This document shows, in pieces, positions 1 through 12,713 of a stretch of DNA of 64,000 nucleotides. A program made the position numbers and the translations under genes. The notes below the pieces were generated by a model. It ran no database searches and had not been told where the DNA came from. It was given only the letters and a program-made list of their open reading frames with translations. The stretch is from assembly GCA_030770425.1 (NCBI GenBank), contig JASJFT010000102.1, positions 98,086 to 162,085 of the forward strand, given 5' to 3'. The stretch's first letter is position 1, and every line of letters begins with the position of its first letter. The stretch comes from Darksidea phi. Its lineage: Eukaryota; Ascomycota; Dothideomycetes; Pleosporales; Lentitheciaceae.

Positions 1-174
1 TTCTGAATCTAAATGAAACCTTTCTGCATTATGCGTTTCCGTCACCAATATTATTATACGCGGGTAAACCACGCAAAAAAGTCAGCTGTCCGCTAGAGAT
101 AGTGTCGGTTATGCGCTTTGCATTGCTACAAAGTGTCCATTACACTCCGCTGCCCCATCCAATGCAACATCCTC

Positions 175-2652
175 TCAAAACTCCAAAGCCTTAACACCAC
201 TCTTCCCCATGCCCATCTCCACTTCCTCACCAGCAGCACCAGCATCAGCACCATCCTCGCCCTTCGGCCTCTTCCCCTTCCGCCAAACCCTCTGATCCCT
301 CGGATCAAACCCGCCATTCCCCCACAACGCCCATTCGGGTGTCTCCTCTCCCACATAATCTTCGGGTCTCCACCCGACCACCTTTCCACTCTCATCCGTC
401 CTAGACCCTTGCACCTTTCCCTCAAAGAGCTCGTAAAACCGATCAAAGTCAATCCTAGTAGCCCACTTGCCCTGGCGCTGGAAGCGCGCCCGATCAGCGA
501 GTAGCACGCAGCACGAATGCGCGTGCTCGGCTGCTATGCCGTACGAGAGCTTGCGCGAGGTGAGCTCGTCCGCGAGCGCGCTGACGAAGGAAGATACTTC
601 GGAGTAGAAGGGGACGTTTTGCATGGTTAGGCCTGCGGAGCCGGCGGCGGGGGTGCCGCAATATGTGACGCCTTTTACCTCTACGAAGCCTGGGAGAGCG
701 CGTTGGATCAAATCCGCATAGCCCTTGACCTCGTCGTCGATATTAAAGCCCTTGACGAGCGTAAGGCGGAATACCGTGCGCTGTTCAAAGCGGCGATTGC
801 GCAGTATATCTAAGCATGCGCAGAACCGTTCCCAGAAGTCGCGGTGGAGGGGGCGATCTATTTTGCGCAAAGAGTCTTTGTTGGAGGCGTCGATGGAGAC
901 GTAGAGTTGCGTTACGGGGACGAGGGAGGCGAGTTGCGCGGGATGTTGGGCGTTGCAGACGAGGAAGGTGGAGATGCGCTGGTTGTGCATGAGGGTGAGG
1001 AGCTCGTTGATGTGTGGGTAGAAGATGGGTTCGCCGACGAGGGAGAGGGCGCAGTGGCGGATGCGCATTGCTTCGGCGAAGCGCTCGGCTCGGACGCCGG
1101 GGACACCTTTCATCATTTTGATCTTTTTGTAGTGTGCGGTTGTTATGCCCGAAAAGATCATGTCGGGTGGGTCGGTGATCCATCGCCATGTTGTTCCTAC
1201 GGGGTTCGTTCCATGTCGCCAGCAGAATACGCATTTATTCGAACAAGATAATGATGGTGTAGCTTCCATGCACAAATGCGACTGGATACCGTAGAAGGAG
1301 TATTTGTAGCAGGAGCCGCGGCCCCGGAGGGCAGATTTGGTCCAGCGGCAGATTTTCACGCCGGAGTGCGAACCGATTATGCTGTAACCTTGTTTTGTGA
1401 GGGCAGCATGAGTTGGGGATGTCGTGGGAACCATTTCCTTGGGCGCGGGAACTGGTTTCGAGGTGCGGGTAGACTTGTAGGTTGTGAAGTCGATTGGGAT
1501 GGGGGTGGAGGAGGGGTCGACCATAGAGCCCAAGTCTTCGACATCGTCGACGCGTGCGGGCTTCTCGGATCTTGTAGTCCGTCGGTTGGAATCATCGCTA
1601 TCGCTAGCCTCTGAGACATCCATGTCATCCTCGTCGCTCTCAGCGGGGTCTCCGCTTCCTGGAACGCCTTCGCCCAAGCCCCGTCCTGCTGCAATCTCAA
1701 CGAGCGTTTCTTGGACTCCTACACGCCACTCTTCTAGCCGAGTTTCAGCATCACCCTTCACATCCCCCATACCCAGCGGATACGCTCTCTTTCTCCCCGT
1801 CAACCTCGCCATCCATCTATCCACTTCCCTCGCCTGATTGCAAAAGCCTTCTTTCTCCGTCGGCCATCCTTCTTTATCCCCAAACCCAAACACCGAGTAT
1901 CCCAGCAGCCCACTCAGCGGCGCAGTATCGATCCTAAAATCATTGTGCGTCTCCCGAAGGTTCTCGAGGAAAATGTCAAGCACGGTATCAATGTTGTAAG
2001 ACGGAACGATTATGAAGTAGAAGTACTTCACGTTTGCTTCGGCTTTTGGAGGGCTGATGAAGAAATCGTCATACTCGATGTACGAAAGGTCGTAGACTTG
2101 CGGCGGGAGAAATGAGGCAGCTTGTTCACATCCGGCAGTCCATTCGGTGAGGATCTTAGCGCACTGGGTGGCGTAACGCTCGGTAGTGCCAGAAAGTGAT
2201 TGGAAGAAGACGAGGGGTCGGACCTTGTCTGTTTGGTAATTGAAATTGGGAATCGTCTCCGGCGTTTTCTTTACCCTTTTCTTGCCCTTGACTGTCTTAG
2301 GAACCTTATTCGCTTTTACTATTGGCGCCGCCACAACAGATTCCTCTTCCGCATGGTTATCCAAGTTCAACTCCGCAGGCACAAGTGTGGTATTTTCCGG
2401 CAACCACTCAGGCTTCAATTCTACCACAGTCTTCTCAACCGGCGACGGCGGAGACGACGTAATTGAAACCTTCCTTCGCCTACTTTGGAGGTATAGCGTA
2501 AGTTGTACGAGTGCGGCGACAGAAACGGCGGACAGTAGTATCGGTATTCGATGAGTGTGCCATATAAGCAGCAGCTCTATAATTTTTGTCAGCTTCTACG
2601 TCCTTTCTGCAAGGAGGCCACACTCACCAGCAGGCAGCCACCAAAGCTCCAT
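175..2652 (-). CDS. TYW1: tRNA 4-demethylwyosine synthase (TYW1)
   Basis: Radical-SAM flavoprotein that makes the tricyclic 4-demethylwyosine base from N1-methylguanosine-37 of tRNA-Phe with pyruvate, the second step of wybutosine synthesis. Two exons (2652-2628 and 2576-175; 51 bp GTGAGT...ATAG intron) give 808 aa, almost the length of the yeast enzyme. The N-terminus carries one hydrophobic segment followed by basic residues, suggesting anchoring to the ER face. A flavodoxin-like domain lies at about 130-300, an acidic low-complexity linker near 310-350, and the radical-SAM CX3CX2C cluster motif at Cys453, Cys457 and Cys460 in the context CSNKCVFCWRH. The C-terminal wyosine-formation domain contains HAHSCCVL. 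The start is the first ATG; the next usable in-frame start would remove the membrane segment. Family assignment is firm; the 5' intron is inferred from splice signals and frame. Confidence 0.93.
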
Positions 2653-3292
2653 TGCTGTGGTTGTTACTCGACCTTTGAAGCGGCGCAATGGGCCGCCGTG
2701 AACTTTTGCGAAGTGTGGGGTTAATAGCGGGGTGCCAAGACACGAACAACCGGCTTCATTCAATGCGTTCAACGGAGCCGAATAGTGGTCAATGTTATTA
2801 CCTTTCAATGGCTTTAAAAATGAGCAGAGCTGGAACCAAGTCAACTTTCAGCTGCTCTACCAGAGATGAAACGAATAATGCGATTGGAGAGCGGTTTTGG
2901 GGGTGCCGAACAGTTGAGTTCTCGGGATCTTGCTGCAGGACGAGCGAGACAATATTTACTAACCAGATATATGAGCGTTTGTACAAATATATGTTACACT
3001 CATATGCTGCGAAGCCCCCAAGACTGTCATACCTACCTTGGCATATGGCAAAAAACACAGCCACGCCCTACATGAGAAAGGTATCTTCCATGCCCATGAC
3101 CCCATATTCTCCACGTCATAAGTTAGGAGTAAAATATGTGACATATAACGCTTCCAATGCCGTGAAGCGCCTAAGCGTTTTAATACTATGCTCTCGATAA
3201 TTATATCTGCTAATATGTTCCGTCAATGTTCCGCGTTGATCCGCACATCGTGAGAGCGTAAGACCTTGAGGTCCTTCACAAGTCACCTTTCT
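2653..3292. other. Intergenic, TYW1 promoter side and SCC2 3' side
   Basis: No convincing gene. A 170-codon plus-strand frame (2688-3200) has no recognisable motif, an amino-acid make-up unlike the neighbouring proteins and no splice-supported extension, so I treat it as chance. The stretch should hold the promoter of TYW1 and the 3' end of SCC2. Confidence 0.5.
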
Positions 3293-6200
3293 TCAATCCC
3301 AGCTATCCATCTCGGGAGTTTTGGAGTTCCTCTTCTTGATCTTGGCTCCGGTAGTTCGAGCTCTTGACTTCTTTGGCGTATTGCCATTCAGTGCTGTCGA
3401 CTTTCTCTTGCGTGAGCGTCCGCTCGTTGGTATGGCGGAGGCCTCATCGCCACCTTCATCTGGCGTGACGTAACCCGCCGGATCGTTACCATCTTCGTCC
3501 TCGTCTCCAAACTGTGCATCCTTATCTACTTCGAGCAACTCCGCAAAGTCGTAGCAGCGCTTCGTCATCGTCTCACGGCTGTCCAATGAGTTATAGATCA
3601 GCTCAAGACGCTCCCATAGCTCTTTACCAGATATCAAGTTGTTGCGTAAGGCAGGTTTCTGGAAGTCTTTGTGTGGAATGCGCCCGGCGAGGTTGCCCAA
3701 ATTATAAGCTTTGCGGACGAAGCAGCGCGTTTCCCACATCATCTGGAGGATCATGCATCCTCGCGTAATTTGCAGAAATCGAGCGTCAGTAATAGAAGAC
3801 TCGAGGACCTGCGCAGGTGGGGGGGCTAGGACAGCCTCGCCAACAACAGCCTCACTAGAGGTATTGTGTAGTTGTTGCTGAAGCTGGGGCTGCAGCTCGG
3901 GTGTGGCTTTCTTCGGTAGCTCCGTCTCGACCGCGACTCCAACCGAAGGGCCAGTGTGTTTCAACACAATATTCTCAAGCGCATTCGTGATGATTGCGAC
4001 GTCCTCCAGTTTCGGTACATCAAACAAGCCCAGGTTCTCTAAACAGAACCGCGCGAACAGAAGTGCGGTGGAGCCTGCCGCATCTTCCTCGAGGTTAACA
4101 AGCTCGAAGTCCATGTGCTTACAGAGGTTGTCAATGAATTTCTTGAGCGTCTTCCTATTGCCACCTTTCAAAGCGTTGAAAACATGGAGCATTTTGGGCT
4201 TGTAAGTCGATGCAATCATTCCGTGAGCATCTTTGTAGACTTCTTGTTGGTAGTCGAAGGCCATTTTGATTGCCGCCATGTATTCTTTCTCGAACATTGA
4301 TTCGTGAGCATTGTGAATCTTCCTATGCTCGGCGGCCGCATTTTGTGCTATCTGCACATTCGACGACGAGCCTAGGGCAATGAGCGCCGGCCCGCATTCC
4401 TTGGGATGTACCAAGCCTTGTCGACTGATACTAGTAATGATGTTAGTCGCCAGGAGGGCCAGCTCATCATCATTCTTCAGAGCAATGTCAACAATTTCCG
4501 AGAGAAATTTGCGTGCCAGGTAGTTCGTTGTGAGTTGGCCGTCACCAGCTACAAATGTTATACCTAGGCGACCAACTGGCCCTGTCGATTCTTCACCACC
4601 ACCAGCGCCGTTATGTCCATCTTCAGATGGCCTCTCGGCTACTAGGAAGAAGTCGTGGAATTGAGTGAGAGCAACCCGTTTCAACGATGGAATATCGTTT
4701 TTGAAAACCACTCTGAATGTTGTCTCGACATCTGCCCGCATGAAAAGACCGGGAGCTCCTTGGCAGATCTCACCCACACTACATAAGGCGTGTTCGCGAG
4801 TAGTTAGATTCCAAGACTGCTTGGTAAAAGACCGGACGGTCTCAAGTAGAATGACTGACGGCGCCTTCCCGGCAGGCTTGAACAGGTCTTTTAGCTGGTC
4901 CGCAGTAGCCTTCTTGCCGTCTACAAACTTCTTAGCCATAGCTGCGAGCGAACTTCGAAAGAGATCGGCCTTATTATCGAAGTTGCAGATCTTCCCCAAA
5001 GTGCCAATGAGGATCAAGTAGGACAAGATCTTGCCTTCTGCCGCTGCAGCAACCTCCTGCGTGGACGATGAGAAAGGCTGAAGCTGAACTAGCGTAGACG
5101 AGATAACCTGTATCAGCTTGTTGAATCCATTCTTGGCCAAGGGGCTGACCATCCAAGTACACTGCACGACATCCATCAGGGTGCTTTTGCCAGCGGCGTT
5201 CCCTCGAGCTGCCCACATGGCTAACTTGGGTATGATTTTGCTCAGCAACAGCCATACTTCATCCGCGAAGTCTGTTTGAAGATTGGGCAGATGAGGGAGA
5301 ACGAAGCGGAAGATAGTGACGGTCGGCCGTAGGATGTCGAGATCATCTGTAGTGACAGGATTCTTGACATAGAGCTTCAAAAGTTGAAGTTGGTCTTGAG
5401 TAATAAGGCCTGGGCTCACTCTTGTGAGGATACTAAGCGTACGTAGGACATGCTCCTGCGAACAACCTGCGGCCATGGACTCGGGGCTGATCACACCTTC
5501 CACCATGTCTGCGACCAGATCTTTGCAAATTGCAAAATGTGCAGCGGCGTTCGGACCTTTGCTAGCTAGGGCATCTAGGAAGAATTTCTCGAAAGCCTCG
5601 AGGTGAACTGCTTGACCTTGGATCCGCCGTACCGTTTGTACTAAGAGCGACGCTCTCTGCACACGGCGAAGTTTCAATTGATTCTCGTCGGCCCTACCAT
5701 ATGCATCGGGTGATTTCAGCCAGATTTCCTCTAGCGCTTGACGAGCTATCTCTGCGATCGACTTCTCGTGGTCCTGGGATGGAAGGAGCAAAGACGCGAT
5801 GATTCCGAGCTTATGTTCGTTTGAAGTGGAGCTCAGATATATCTTCTTCAAGAGGTTGATTGCCTTCCTCTTCGGACCATTAGAAGGATCAGTTGTAAGG
5901 CCTAAAACACTTTGCAAGCAGTGGCGTTCCAAGGCTGGGTTTCCTTCCAGACACTTCGAAACCAGAGACACTGCATCCGCACGGACTAGCGGTGAATTAT
6001 CGCGCAGTAGATTGATGACGCCCATGACAGATTTCTCCGGCATTGCTTGCGGATCCTTGTTGAGAAAGGATTCAATGTTCTTAATGGCTCTAGACTTGAG
6101 CGTCGCAGCAGTGTCCTGTGTATACTGAAGCATGGTGTTCACGACGTGAGTAAAGTACTGACAGAAAGGTTGTTGCAAAGTTATGACGCCAGCAGCGAGC

Positions 6201-8981
6201 TGACTCTGTGTTTCCGCAACGGTCTGAAATTTACTGGGTTGGGATGTCAACTAAATTTTCTGTAAATATCAAGAGAGCACTTACTATTCGCGGGACAACC
6301 ACTTTGGATCCACAATCATGGTTTCGAGGCGTACTTCAAGTTCGGACATAGCTTGATCAGGAGGCGTTTCTTTGTTGCTCATACCAAGCACTTGACCGAC
6401 AAATCCAAGCCACAGCGTAACGTAGCAGCCTCGTATAGATTGGAGATGTGAAGCGTCTTGGTTGGGTTCGACTTTCAGATAGTCGGGGAGACTTTCGATG
6501 ACCATTCGATACGGCCCCTGGAAGCCGAGCAAGTCCTTTTTGTGGATACCCTTATCTAACGCATCTTCAGTAAGCCGATCCAGTTTCGCGGAAAGTTCAG
6601 ACTGCGAGATGTCAAGGTCGCGCTTGAGACGTTTTACCCGTAGCTTGAAGTCGATGATTCCACAACCCATTGTCCCAAGCATGGCGAGCGCCATATCCCG
6701 GTTAGATTGACCTTTGAGGATATTGAACATCCGCCCGAATAATGGCTCCAGAAGAATGGGCGCAGCAGGCCATTCTGGAGATCCGAGCACATTGCAAAAG
6801 TCCTCGACAAACATATCCAAGAGGTTTCGAAATGGCTTGTCTCCCGTCTTAGAAACATTCAAGGCTCTCTCGGTGAGAATCAGAGCGATGCGTTGGGCTA
6901 TGCCTGTAGCATTTGTCATGAGCCCTTTCGCGATAGACTTTGCGGAGCGTTGGTCTTTAGGTCTCGCTTTGACACTCACTGTCGACTGGTTCTCAGGCTC
7001 AAAGTCATGTTCCTCGTCATCGGTCGACTCGTGTTGCAGTTTAGGCGCTTCCACCTTTTTGTGTTGATTTCGTTGATACGTCGCAGCCACCTGAACGAAG
7101 TTCATAAACAGCGCAGATACCGTCATTATGGGAGGATCACGTGGCGACTTGAACTGTCTAGCGTTGACACCCTTATCCGGCAACTTTTCCAGGTTGTTCA
7201 ATATCTCTGAGATGATGTACTGTTGGTGGTCTGCATGTGACGCAAAGATCCGGATAAGAACCTCCATAGCCGCCTGGCGCAAGGTCTCGAACCTCTGGAT
7301 GCCGAAAACGGAGTCTTTTTCGGAGTCGCTGTTTTGTTGAACGATTAGAGCTAGGGCGAGGTGTTCGATAGGGTTCACCGCGCTGTCTGATAGAGACACT
7401 TTGCCGATTACATTTGCGAGGAGTTGCGTTACACTCGTACACAACCGAAGGACAGAAAGCATCTTGTCCTTGAGCTTCGACGCAGAAGCGAACAGTTCAT
7501 ACGATTGGCCCGAACGACGAGACTCCAAAACCGGAAAGATGCATAACTCTAGGACCCGTTTCACGGCCTCGATGATTAGGATCACAAGGTCCTCGGGAGT
7601 GACGCGTCTGTCTTCGCAGCCCTCTAGCATGGAAGTTAGAACAAGCTTGGCGGCTTTGAGTCCTGATTCTGCGATTCGTACATGCCCATGCCAGGACTCT
7701 AAGTCATCTTGGCTGAAAAAGGCGGGTTGATCCGTAGCCGTGACGGAGGGCTCGCATAGTGAATGTATCCGTAGGATAGTGTCCACAGAAACGGAAGAGA
7801 AGCAGCCGGTTGCGCAAACGGCCATGACTCGGTCGTAGAGACGATCAAGTGTGTCGGACTCCATGACAGTAAGATCAGAATCCAAGCAGGCGACTTTAAC
7901 AAAGTATTCTGATTGGTCAATATCCTCCTGCTCTTCGGAAAGCTTTTTGGCAAACTTATGGAGCTGGTTGATCTTCTGTTCGGCGAGCTCCCGTTCCTGC
8001 GGCCGCAGCATGGACAGACCGGTATCTTGCTGGCGGTCCTCGCGCTGTTGCCGCACCTGGCCGTCACCGGTTGAGATGTGATCGTAACGGCGGTACTCCT
8101 CGCGCCTAATAGTTGGCGGTAGCGGTTTGACAACGACTGCCAGACCCGAGCGAGGCGGAGCGCTACTAGCACTAGAAGCAGGCGTGCTAGGTGGGTATGG
8201 CTGGGCACTGTTCTTTGTGTACGCAGCGTGATTCGGACTGGAAGCTACTGGTTGTGCAGGCGTTCGAGTAGTGGGCGGGGATACTGCTTGTCGCAGAGTT
8301 TCCTGTTTCACTCTAGGCCGCTGAGGAGAAGGAGCACCTTCTGCTACGTACAGTCAGTGAAAGGTCGGCACATATGGGGAGTGAAACTTGCGCAGATAGT
8401 GTACATTTGTCTGACTCAAGAGCATGCTAGCAAAAGGACTGAGAGAAGGGACCTTCGTAGGAATCGCTTCATTAATCTGTCCATCCGGGCTGTCGGGCGG
8501 AGGTGTAGCAAGCTGTGCCGTGGGCTTGAAGTGACTAGGAAAGTAAGCAAAGGTATCGCTTCGAAAGGGTTGGACCTCACAATTGACTCATCTCATGAGG
8601 GTTCCCAAGTAGGTTCCGCAGCTCACGCAACGTATTCTCTAGGTGTTGAGCTGTAGAGGTCGGTCCCTTTATCTCTTCATTCAAGATGCCGACAGCCCTT
8701 CGGGCGGCAGTCTGTTGTTCGATAGACAGCGTTGTAGGAGGAGTGGGCGGTTCAGCGAGGGGGAAAGGAATCATGTCTATAAAATGTCAGATTGATGGTC
8801 TAAGATACGTGAGAGAGCGGTGCGGGCAGAGGCGACAGGTAAAGGCGGGCTACTGACCAGGCGAGAACGGCACTACCGAGGTGAATGGGGAATAGGGAAG
8901 CGCTTCATCCACGGTGGGAGGACGGAAAGGCAGTCCCCCACCATTGGCGTTGTGCCAGTTCCCATTTTCGTGACCCGACAT
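3293..8981 (-). CDS. SCC2: Sister chromatid cohesion protein 2 (cohesin loader Scc2/Mis4/NIPBL)
   Basis: HEAT-repeat protein that, with Scc4, loads the cohesin ring onto chromatin in the nucleus. Four exons: 8981-8858, 8776-8588, about 8343-6285 and 6233-3293, totalling 5313 nt (1770 aa, as expected for filamentous fungi). The N-terminus has the conserved short segment GLPFRPPTVDEALPYSPF, which is broken by the first intron. The middle and C-terminal parts are long helical repeats, and the tail is basic with acidic patches (RSRKRK, KKRNSK), probably nuclear localisation signals. The last intron joins codons so that WLSRE continues into YKFQTV. Donor and acceptor of the second intron (8587-8344) are less certain because CAG and TAG acceptors 3 bp apart both keep frame. 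It shares a 355 bp divergent spacer with RPA12. Confidence 0.9.
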
Positions 8982-9336
8982 TGCGTGCCAGTGGGGTGTT
9001 GTAAGTATCGTTGATGCGGCGAAGCGAAGCAAACAGGGCTCTCGCTATCGTCTTCGGGCTACTACCGCAGCAGGGGAGATAAGGACGACCGATATGGGAA
9101 GTCTGAGAATTGCATCGTCTTTAATAGCACAACTAGCGAGACCCGCCACGATTAAACGTATGATGGACGGACGGACGCGTCGGAGTAAAGAAGACGTGCC
9201 CCAGTAAAACGTGATCACGTGTATATCCCCACTAGGGTGCCCAACTTTTGTTCCAGGGTCCAGAGTCTGTACTCCAGACGGCATCTCCATCATCACCTCA
9301 GCAAAACACCAGTATATCCAAGAATTGTTCGTCGAG
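8982..9336. promoter_or_regulatory. Divergent SCC2 / RPA12 promoter region
   Basis: 355 bp between the start codons of SCC2 (minus) and RPA12 (plus). The arrangement implies a shared bidirectional promoter. I see no clear TATA box. It contains a CGTGATCACGTG stretch near 9210, an E-box-like palindrome that could bind a bHLH factor; that role is inference. Confidence 0.4.
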
Positions 9337-9805
9337 ATGTCCGCAATTGGCTCCCTCGTCTTCTGCACCGACTGTGGCAATCTCCTCGATGGCAGCGCCG
9401 GCAAACAGAACGCAATCCTCACTTGCCAGATCTGCGGCGCATCATGCAGAGGTACCCCCTCCGCATCTCAAGACAACCTCTAAGCCGAACTCACATCCCG
9501 CAGATACCTCCTCAAAAGTCGTTGTTACGCATTCCAAGCCCGACGCCTTCCCCTCAACGCTGCGCGCAAAGCGGTCGGAGGTGCAGACCATCACTGAAGC
9601 CGATATGCAGACCCACGCCGTTGTCAACCAGCCATGCGAAAAGTGCGGGCGTGAGGAAGTCAGATTCTATACCCAACAGCTGCGCAGTGCAGACGAAGGC
9701 TCTACTGTGTTCTATGAGTGTGATTGCGGGCACAAGTTCGTCTCTCCACTTCCGAGCATGGGTTTTCGCTAACGCATATCCTACAGATGGAACGTAAACA
9801 ATTGA
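9337..9805 (+). CDS. RPA12: RNA polymerase I subunit A12.2 (RPA12)
   Basis: Small zinc-ribbon subunit of RNA polymerase I, needed for RNA cleavage and termination of rRNA synthesis in the nucleolus. Three exons (9337-9451, 9504-9735, 9787-9805) give 121 aa; the yeast protein is about 125 aa. The N-terminal ribbon has Cys10, Cys13, Cys30 and Cys33. The TFIIS-like C-terminal ribbon has Cys83 and Cys86, the catalytic hairpin RSADEG (99-104) and the final HKWNVNN tail. The last cysteine pair is spaced C-x-C (111 and 113) rather than the usual C-x2-C, an oddity worth checking against transcripts. The start is the first ATG in frame with the first zinc ribbon. The 3' end faces LIA1 across 75 bp. 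Confidence 0.92.
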
Positions 9806-9880
9806 GTTCATAACATGGCCTACTTTTCTCCCTTGCCCAGTGTACCCAAACGCCTTATGCATGCATCAATAGCGGACCCA

Positions 9881-10926
9881 CTACGCTGCGACCGGCTGCA
9901 CCTCTGGCACAATCGCGTACTCAGTCTCGCCATTCTTCTCAAACTCCGCCATGTCTAGCGCAACTATCACACTATCCCGCACCACCTGCTCCGGATCATC
10001 CAAGAATTTTCTGAGGGTTTCCTCCACACCTTCCTCGTCGCCTAAGCTTCCTAGCGCCTCCGCAGCTTCGTGTCGCACCATGCTTGCCTCGCCGGTATTG
10101 CTCAGGGTCTCGGTCAGACTAGGGATAGATGCAGGATGCGATAGCTGGCCGAAGATGAATGCGATCTCATGGCGAAAGAGTGCAGAGGGGTCGCTGAAGC
10201 CCCGCGCCAGCGCTTGGATGGCTGGTACCGCGGTGGGGAGGTCCGGCGGCGAGGCGAGGTCGCGTAAGGCGAACATGGCTCGGTAGCGCTTGAACATCTT
10301 GACTGAGGTATCAAGCAGTGTCTTTTCAAGATCGGGTATCGATGGTGCTTCGGTGCTGTGAGGTAGTGGCGGCGCGGGATCTACTGACGCGAAGTCGCTG
10401 GTACCTAATCAGTCTTGCTCCGCCATAGGAATAGTCCTACGTACCTCTTCTTCAACTTTTCCTGCTTGCTCTGTATCCCGTGCTCCCACTCAATCCTATC
10501 CACTGCAATGTCGCATGTTTCGCGCACAACATCAGGCTCCTCCGCATCATCCCGCAACTCCCTGAGCAGATCCAAGCTTCCTTTGTCTCCTAGTGCTCCC
10601 AACGCTTCCGCCGCCTCATGTCGGCACATGGAGTCCTCTGCCTTGTCCTCGAGCACATGCCGCAAAGGTGCGATCGCAGCGTCGTTGCGTGATTGTCCGA
10701 GGCAATACGCGAGTTCGTGTTTGAGGAGCGCGGAAGGCGAGGCGAAAGCAGCGGCGATTGCTTCTATCGCGGGAACGGACTGCTCTGTAGGCGGCTGTAA
10801 CGACGCGAGGTACTTCAGCGAGAAGAGGGCGCGGAAGCGGCGAGCGAGGGCTTCTTGCTCAGAGGTGAGGATGTTGCGGAGGGTCTGGACTTGGTCGTGT
10901 TGTCCGGAAGTCTTCGGGCCTGCCAT
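9881..10926 (-). CDS. LIA1: Deoxyhypusine hydroxylase (DOHH)
   Basis: Di-iron monooxygenase that completes hypusine synthesis on translation factor eIF5A by hydroxylating deoxyhypusine in the cytosol. Two exons (10926-10445 and 10397-9881) yield 332 aa, matching the family. The protein is two sets of HEAT-like repeats, each with two His-Glu metal-binding pairs, at about 70-71, 103-104, 237-238 and 270-271 (for example RHEAAEALG in each half). All four pairs are present, so the enzyme should be active. The linker between halves is Pro/Ser rich. The intron was placed where GTACGT joins to CCAG so that the frame is kept. It is transcribed divergently from the following gene. Confidence 0.95.
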
Positions 10927-11472
10927 TCTGTGTATAGAAATGGTTGGTGCAGAATGTGCGGAATCACGGAAAATATTCCAAGGTCAAATCGTCCTAGTTA
11001 CCTTTCGCGCCAAAGCCGTCTTTTTCAGCGAGGGGTCGAAAATCAACTTTTGATCAGATTTGATAAGATCTCCCCCGCCATGGCACGTGAGACCGTGCTC
11101 CTTCCTCAACCTGCTCTAGCGTCTACCCGGGCCGTGCGTCTCCAGCCACCCCGTTATTGCGACTCCTCGACTTTGATCACTTTCACCACGACAATGAGAG
11201 AGGCACGCTCCACCGCTTCACGCCTCCCCCTTGCGCCCGACGCCAAGCACAATACCATCAATACGCACAACAGGTACAATAGCTAGCGCGCCTATAAGCT
11301 CAGCTGTCCCCCACACGACTCCGAGAGCTTAACCTTCCACAACTCTCCGCGCCTCAACACTCTATTGTTCAAACTCACGACTCTCCTCACGCTTCGAGGA
11401 TAATTCGAACCAACAACACAACCTCCAGCGTGGCCCTACCAACTATAACGCGCGACAAAACTTATTACAACC
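10927..11472. promoter_or_regulatory. Divergent promoter region, LIA1 and the 396-aa gene
   Basis: 546 bp between two divergent start codons. It is C/T rich on the plus strand just before the downstream ATG, as is common in fungal core promoters and leaders. No coding frame here has support. Confidence 0.4.
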
Positions 11473-12713
11473 ATGTCCTTCTTGCGCGACTTGTCCGAGC
11501 GCGTCTGGAGCTACGTGAGTCCGCGCAAGACTCAGCAACGCCGCGACAAGCCCTTCAAGGTCCCCGCCATACCCATCAAAGCGAAGCCTGCGAAGAATGT
11601 CGCCGTGACCCCGCAGACGAAGATCGGACATTGGCAGATCAAGACGCCAAGCTCCATCGGATCGGTGGACGAGACCCTACTCCCGCCTTCACCACCTACC
11701 TCAGCCAAACCACACTACGACCTCGATGGTGACACCCTCGTCCACGAATCGGTTGAGGACACATACAGGGACAGCTCGGAGCCTGACTGGGATGCCAACG
11801 AGGAGACGATGGTCGTGGATGACGGCACGTATATGGAGCAGCAGAAGGGCGTCGATCGCGAGAAAGAGAGATTGAGGCGCGAAATTCAAGGCCGAGAGCT
11901 GCGCGAAGCTGGCTGGACCGAGGACGCCGTCTTCCTCTTCCAGAAACTGGGTATGCGCGGTTTTGAGCCGCTGCTGCCGGACGACTGGGTGAACGACTTC
12001 GCCAGCCTGCCTGTGGATCTGTTCACCCAGAACGAGAACAAAGCCTTCATCAAAGCAGAGTCCGGCTCCGAGTTCCGAGGTGAGTTTTATCTACCCATTT
12101 GAGACTAAACATTACTAATAGCCCACTAGCTCAACGTGCGCTCGAGGATCTCTTTAACCTTGGAGGCTTCGCCCGCGACGCAGTACTCACCAACGCGCCC
12201 CTTCGCACTCCCGAGTACCACATCCGCCGGTCGGTGAAGAAGTACTATCAGTGGGCTATGAAAGACGGCGACTTCGCCCACATCTGGAAGAACCTCTCGC
12301 TTTTCGCGACCGTCATTTGCGACAAGTACACTCCTCCCTACATTGCTGAGCAGAGGATGATTCGCAAGCTCGGCAAGTTGCAGAACCGATGGGACGAGGC
12401 GTTCGAGACTCACGACAAGGAGAACAGCAGCGCTTCTCGCTTCGTCGCTGCTCCAGAGGAGCTGCCGACTCTGTACGGTGTGATTGCCTCTCACACCGTC
12501 ATGGCCTTTGTTAGCTATGTCGCCCCGACTGAAGCAGACGGAACAGCTTCCTTGCGCATGATCGCCATGTTCGATTTTAGCGAGGAGGGATACGACGTAT
12601 GGAACTCATTGGCAATCGCCATCTTCATCGTCCACTGCCGCAACAGGATGAAGCAGTTGAAGGAGTTTCTTCCTGAGCCGGTCCTTGCCTGCTGCCCTGA
12701 CCCGGATATCTGA
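11473..12713 (+). CDS. Conserved hypothetical protein, 396 aa
   Basis: Two exons (11473-12079 and 12130-12713; GTGAGT...ACTAG intron with a TACTAAT branch-like site) give 396 aa. I do not recognise a named domain. The first ~100 residues are basic then Pro/Ser rich and look disordered; residues ~130-160 form a charged helix (MEQQKGVDREKERLRREIQ); the second half is ordered, with two hydrophobic stretches near the C-terminus. The composition and the clean splice junction argue that the gene is real and conserved. The start ATG is preceded by a CAACC context. Function is unknown. Confidence 0.8.

Noticed and set aside
2688..3200. Plus-strand 170-codon frame next to TYW1
   Set aside because: No domain, no ATG context or splice support, and it overlaps the region expected to be the TYW1 promoter and leader.
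6234..6284. Apparent break splitting the cohesin loader into two genes
   Set aside because: A 51 bp GT-AG intron joins both halves in frame, and both halves are Scc2.
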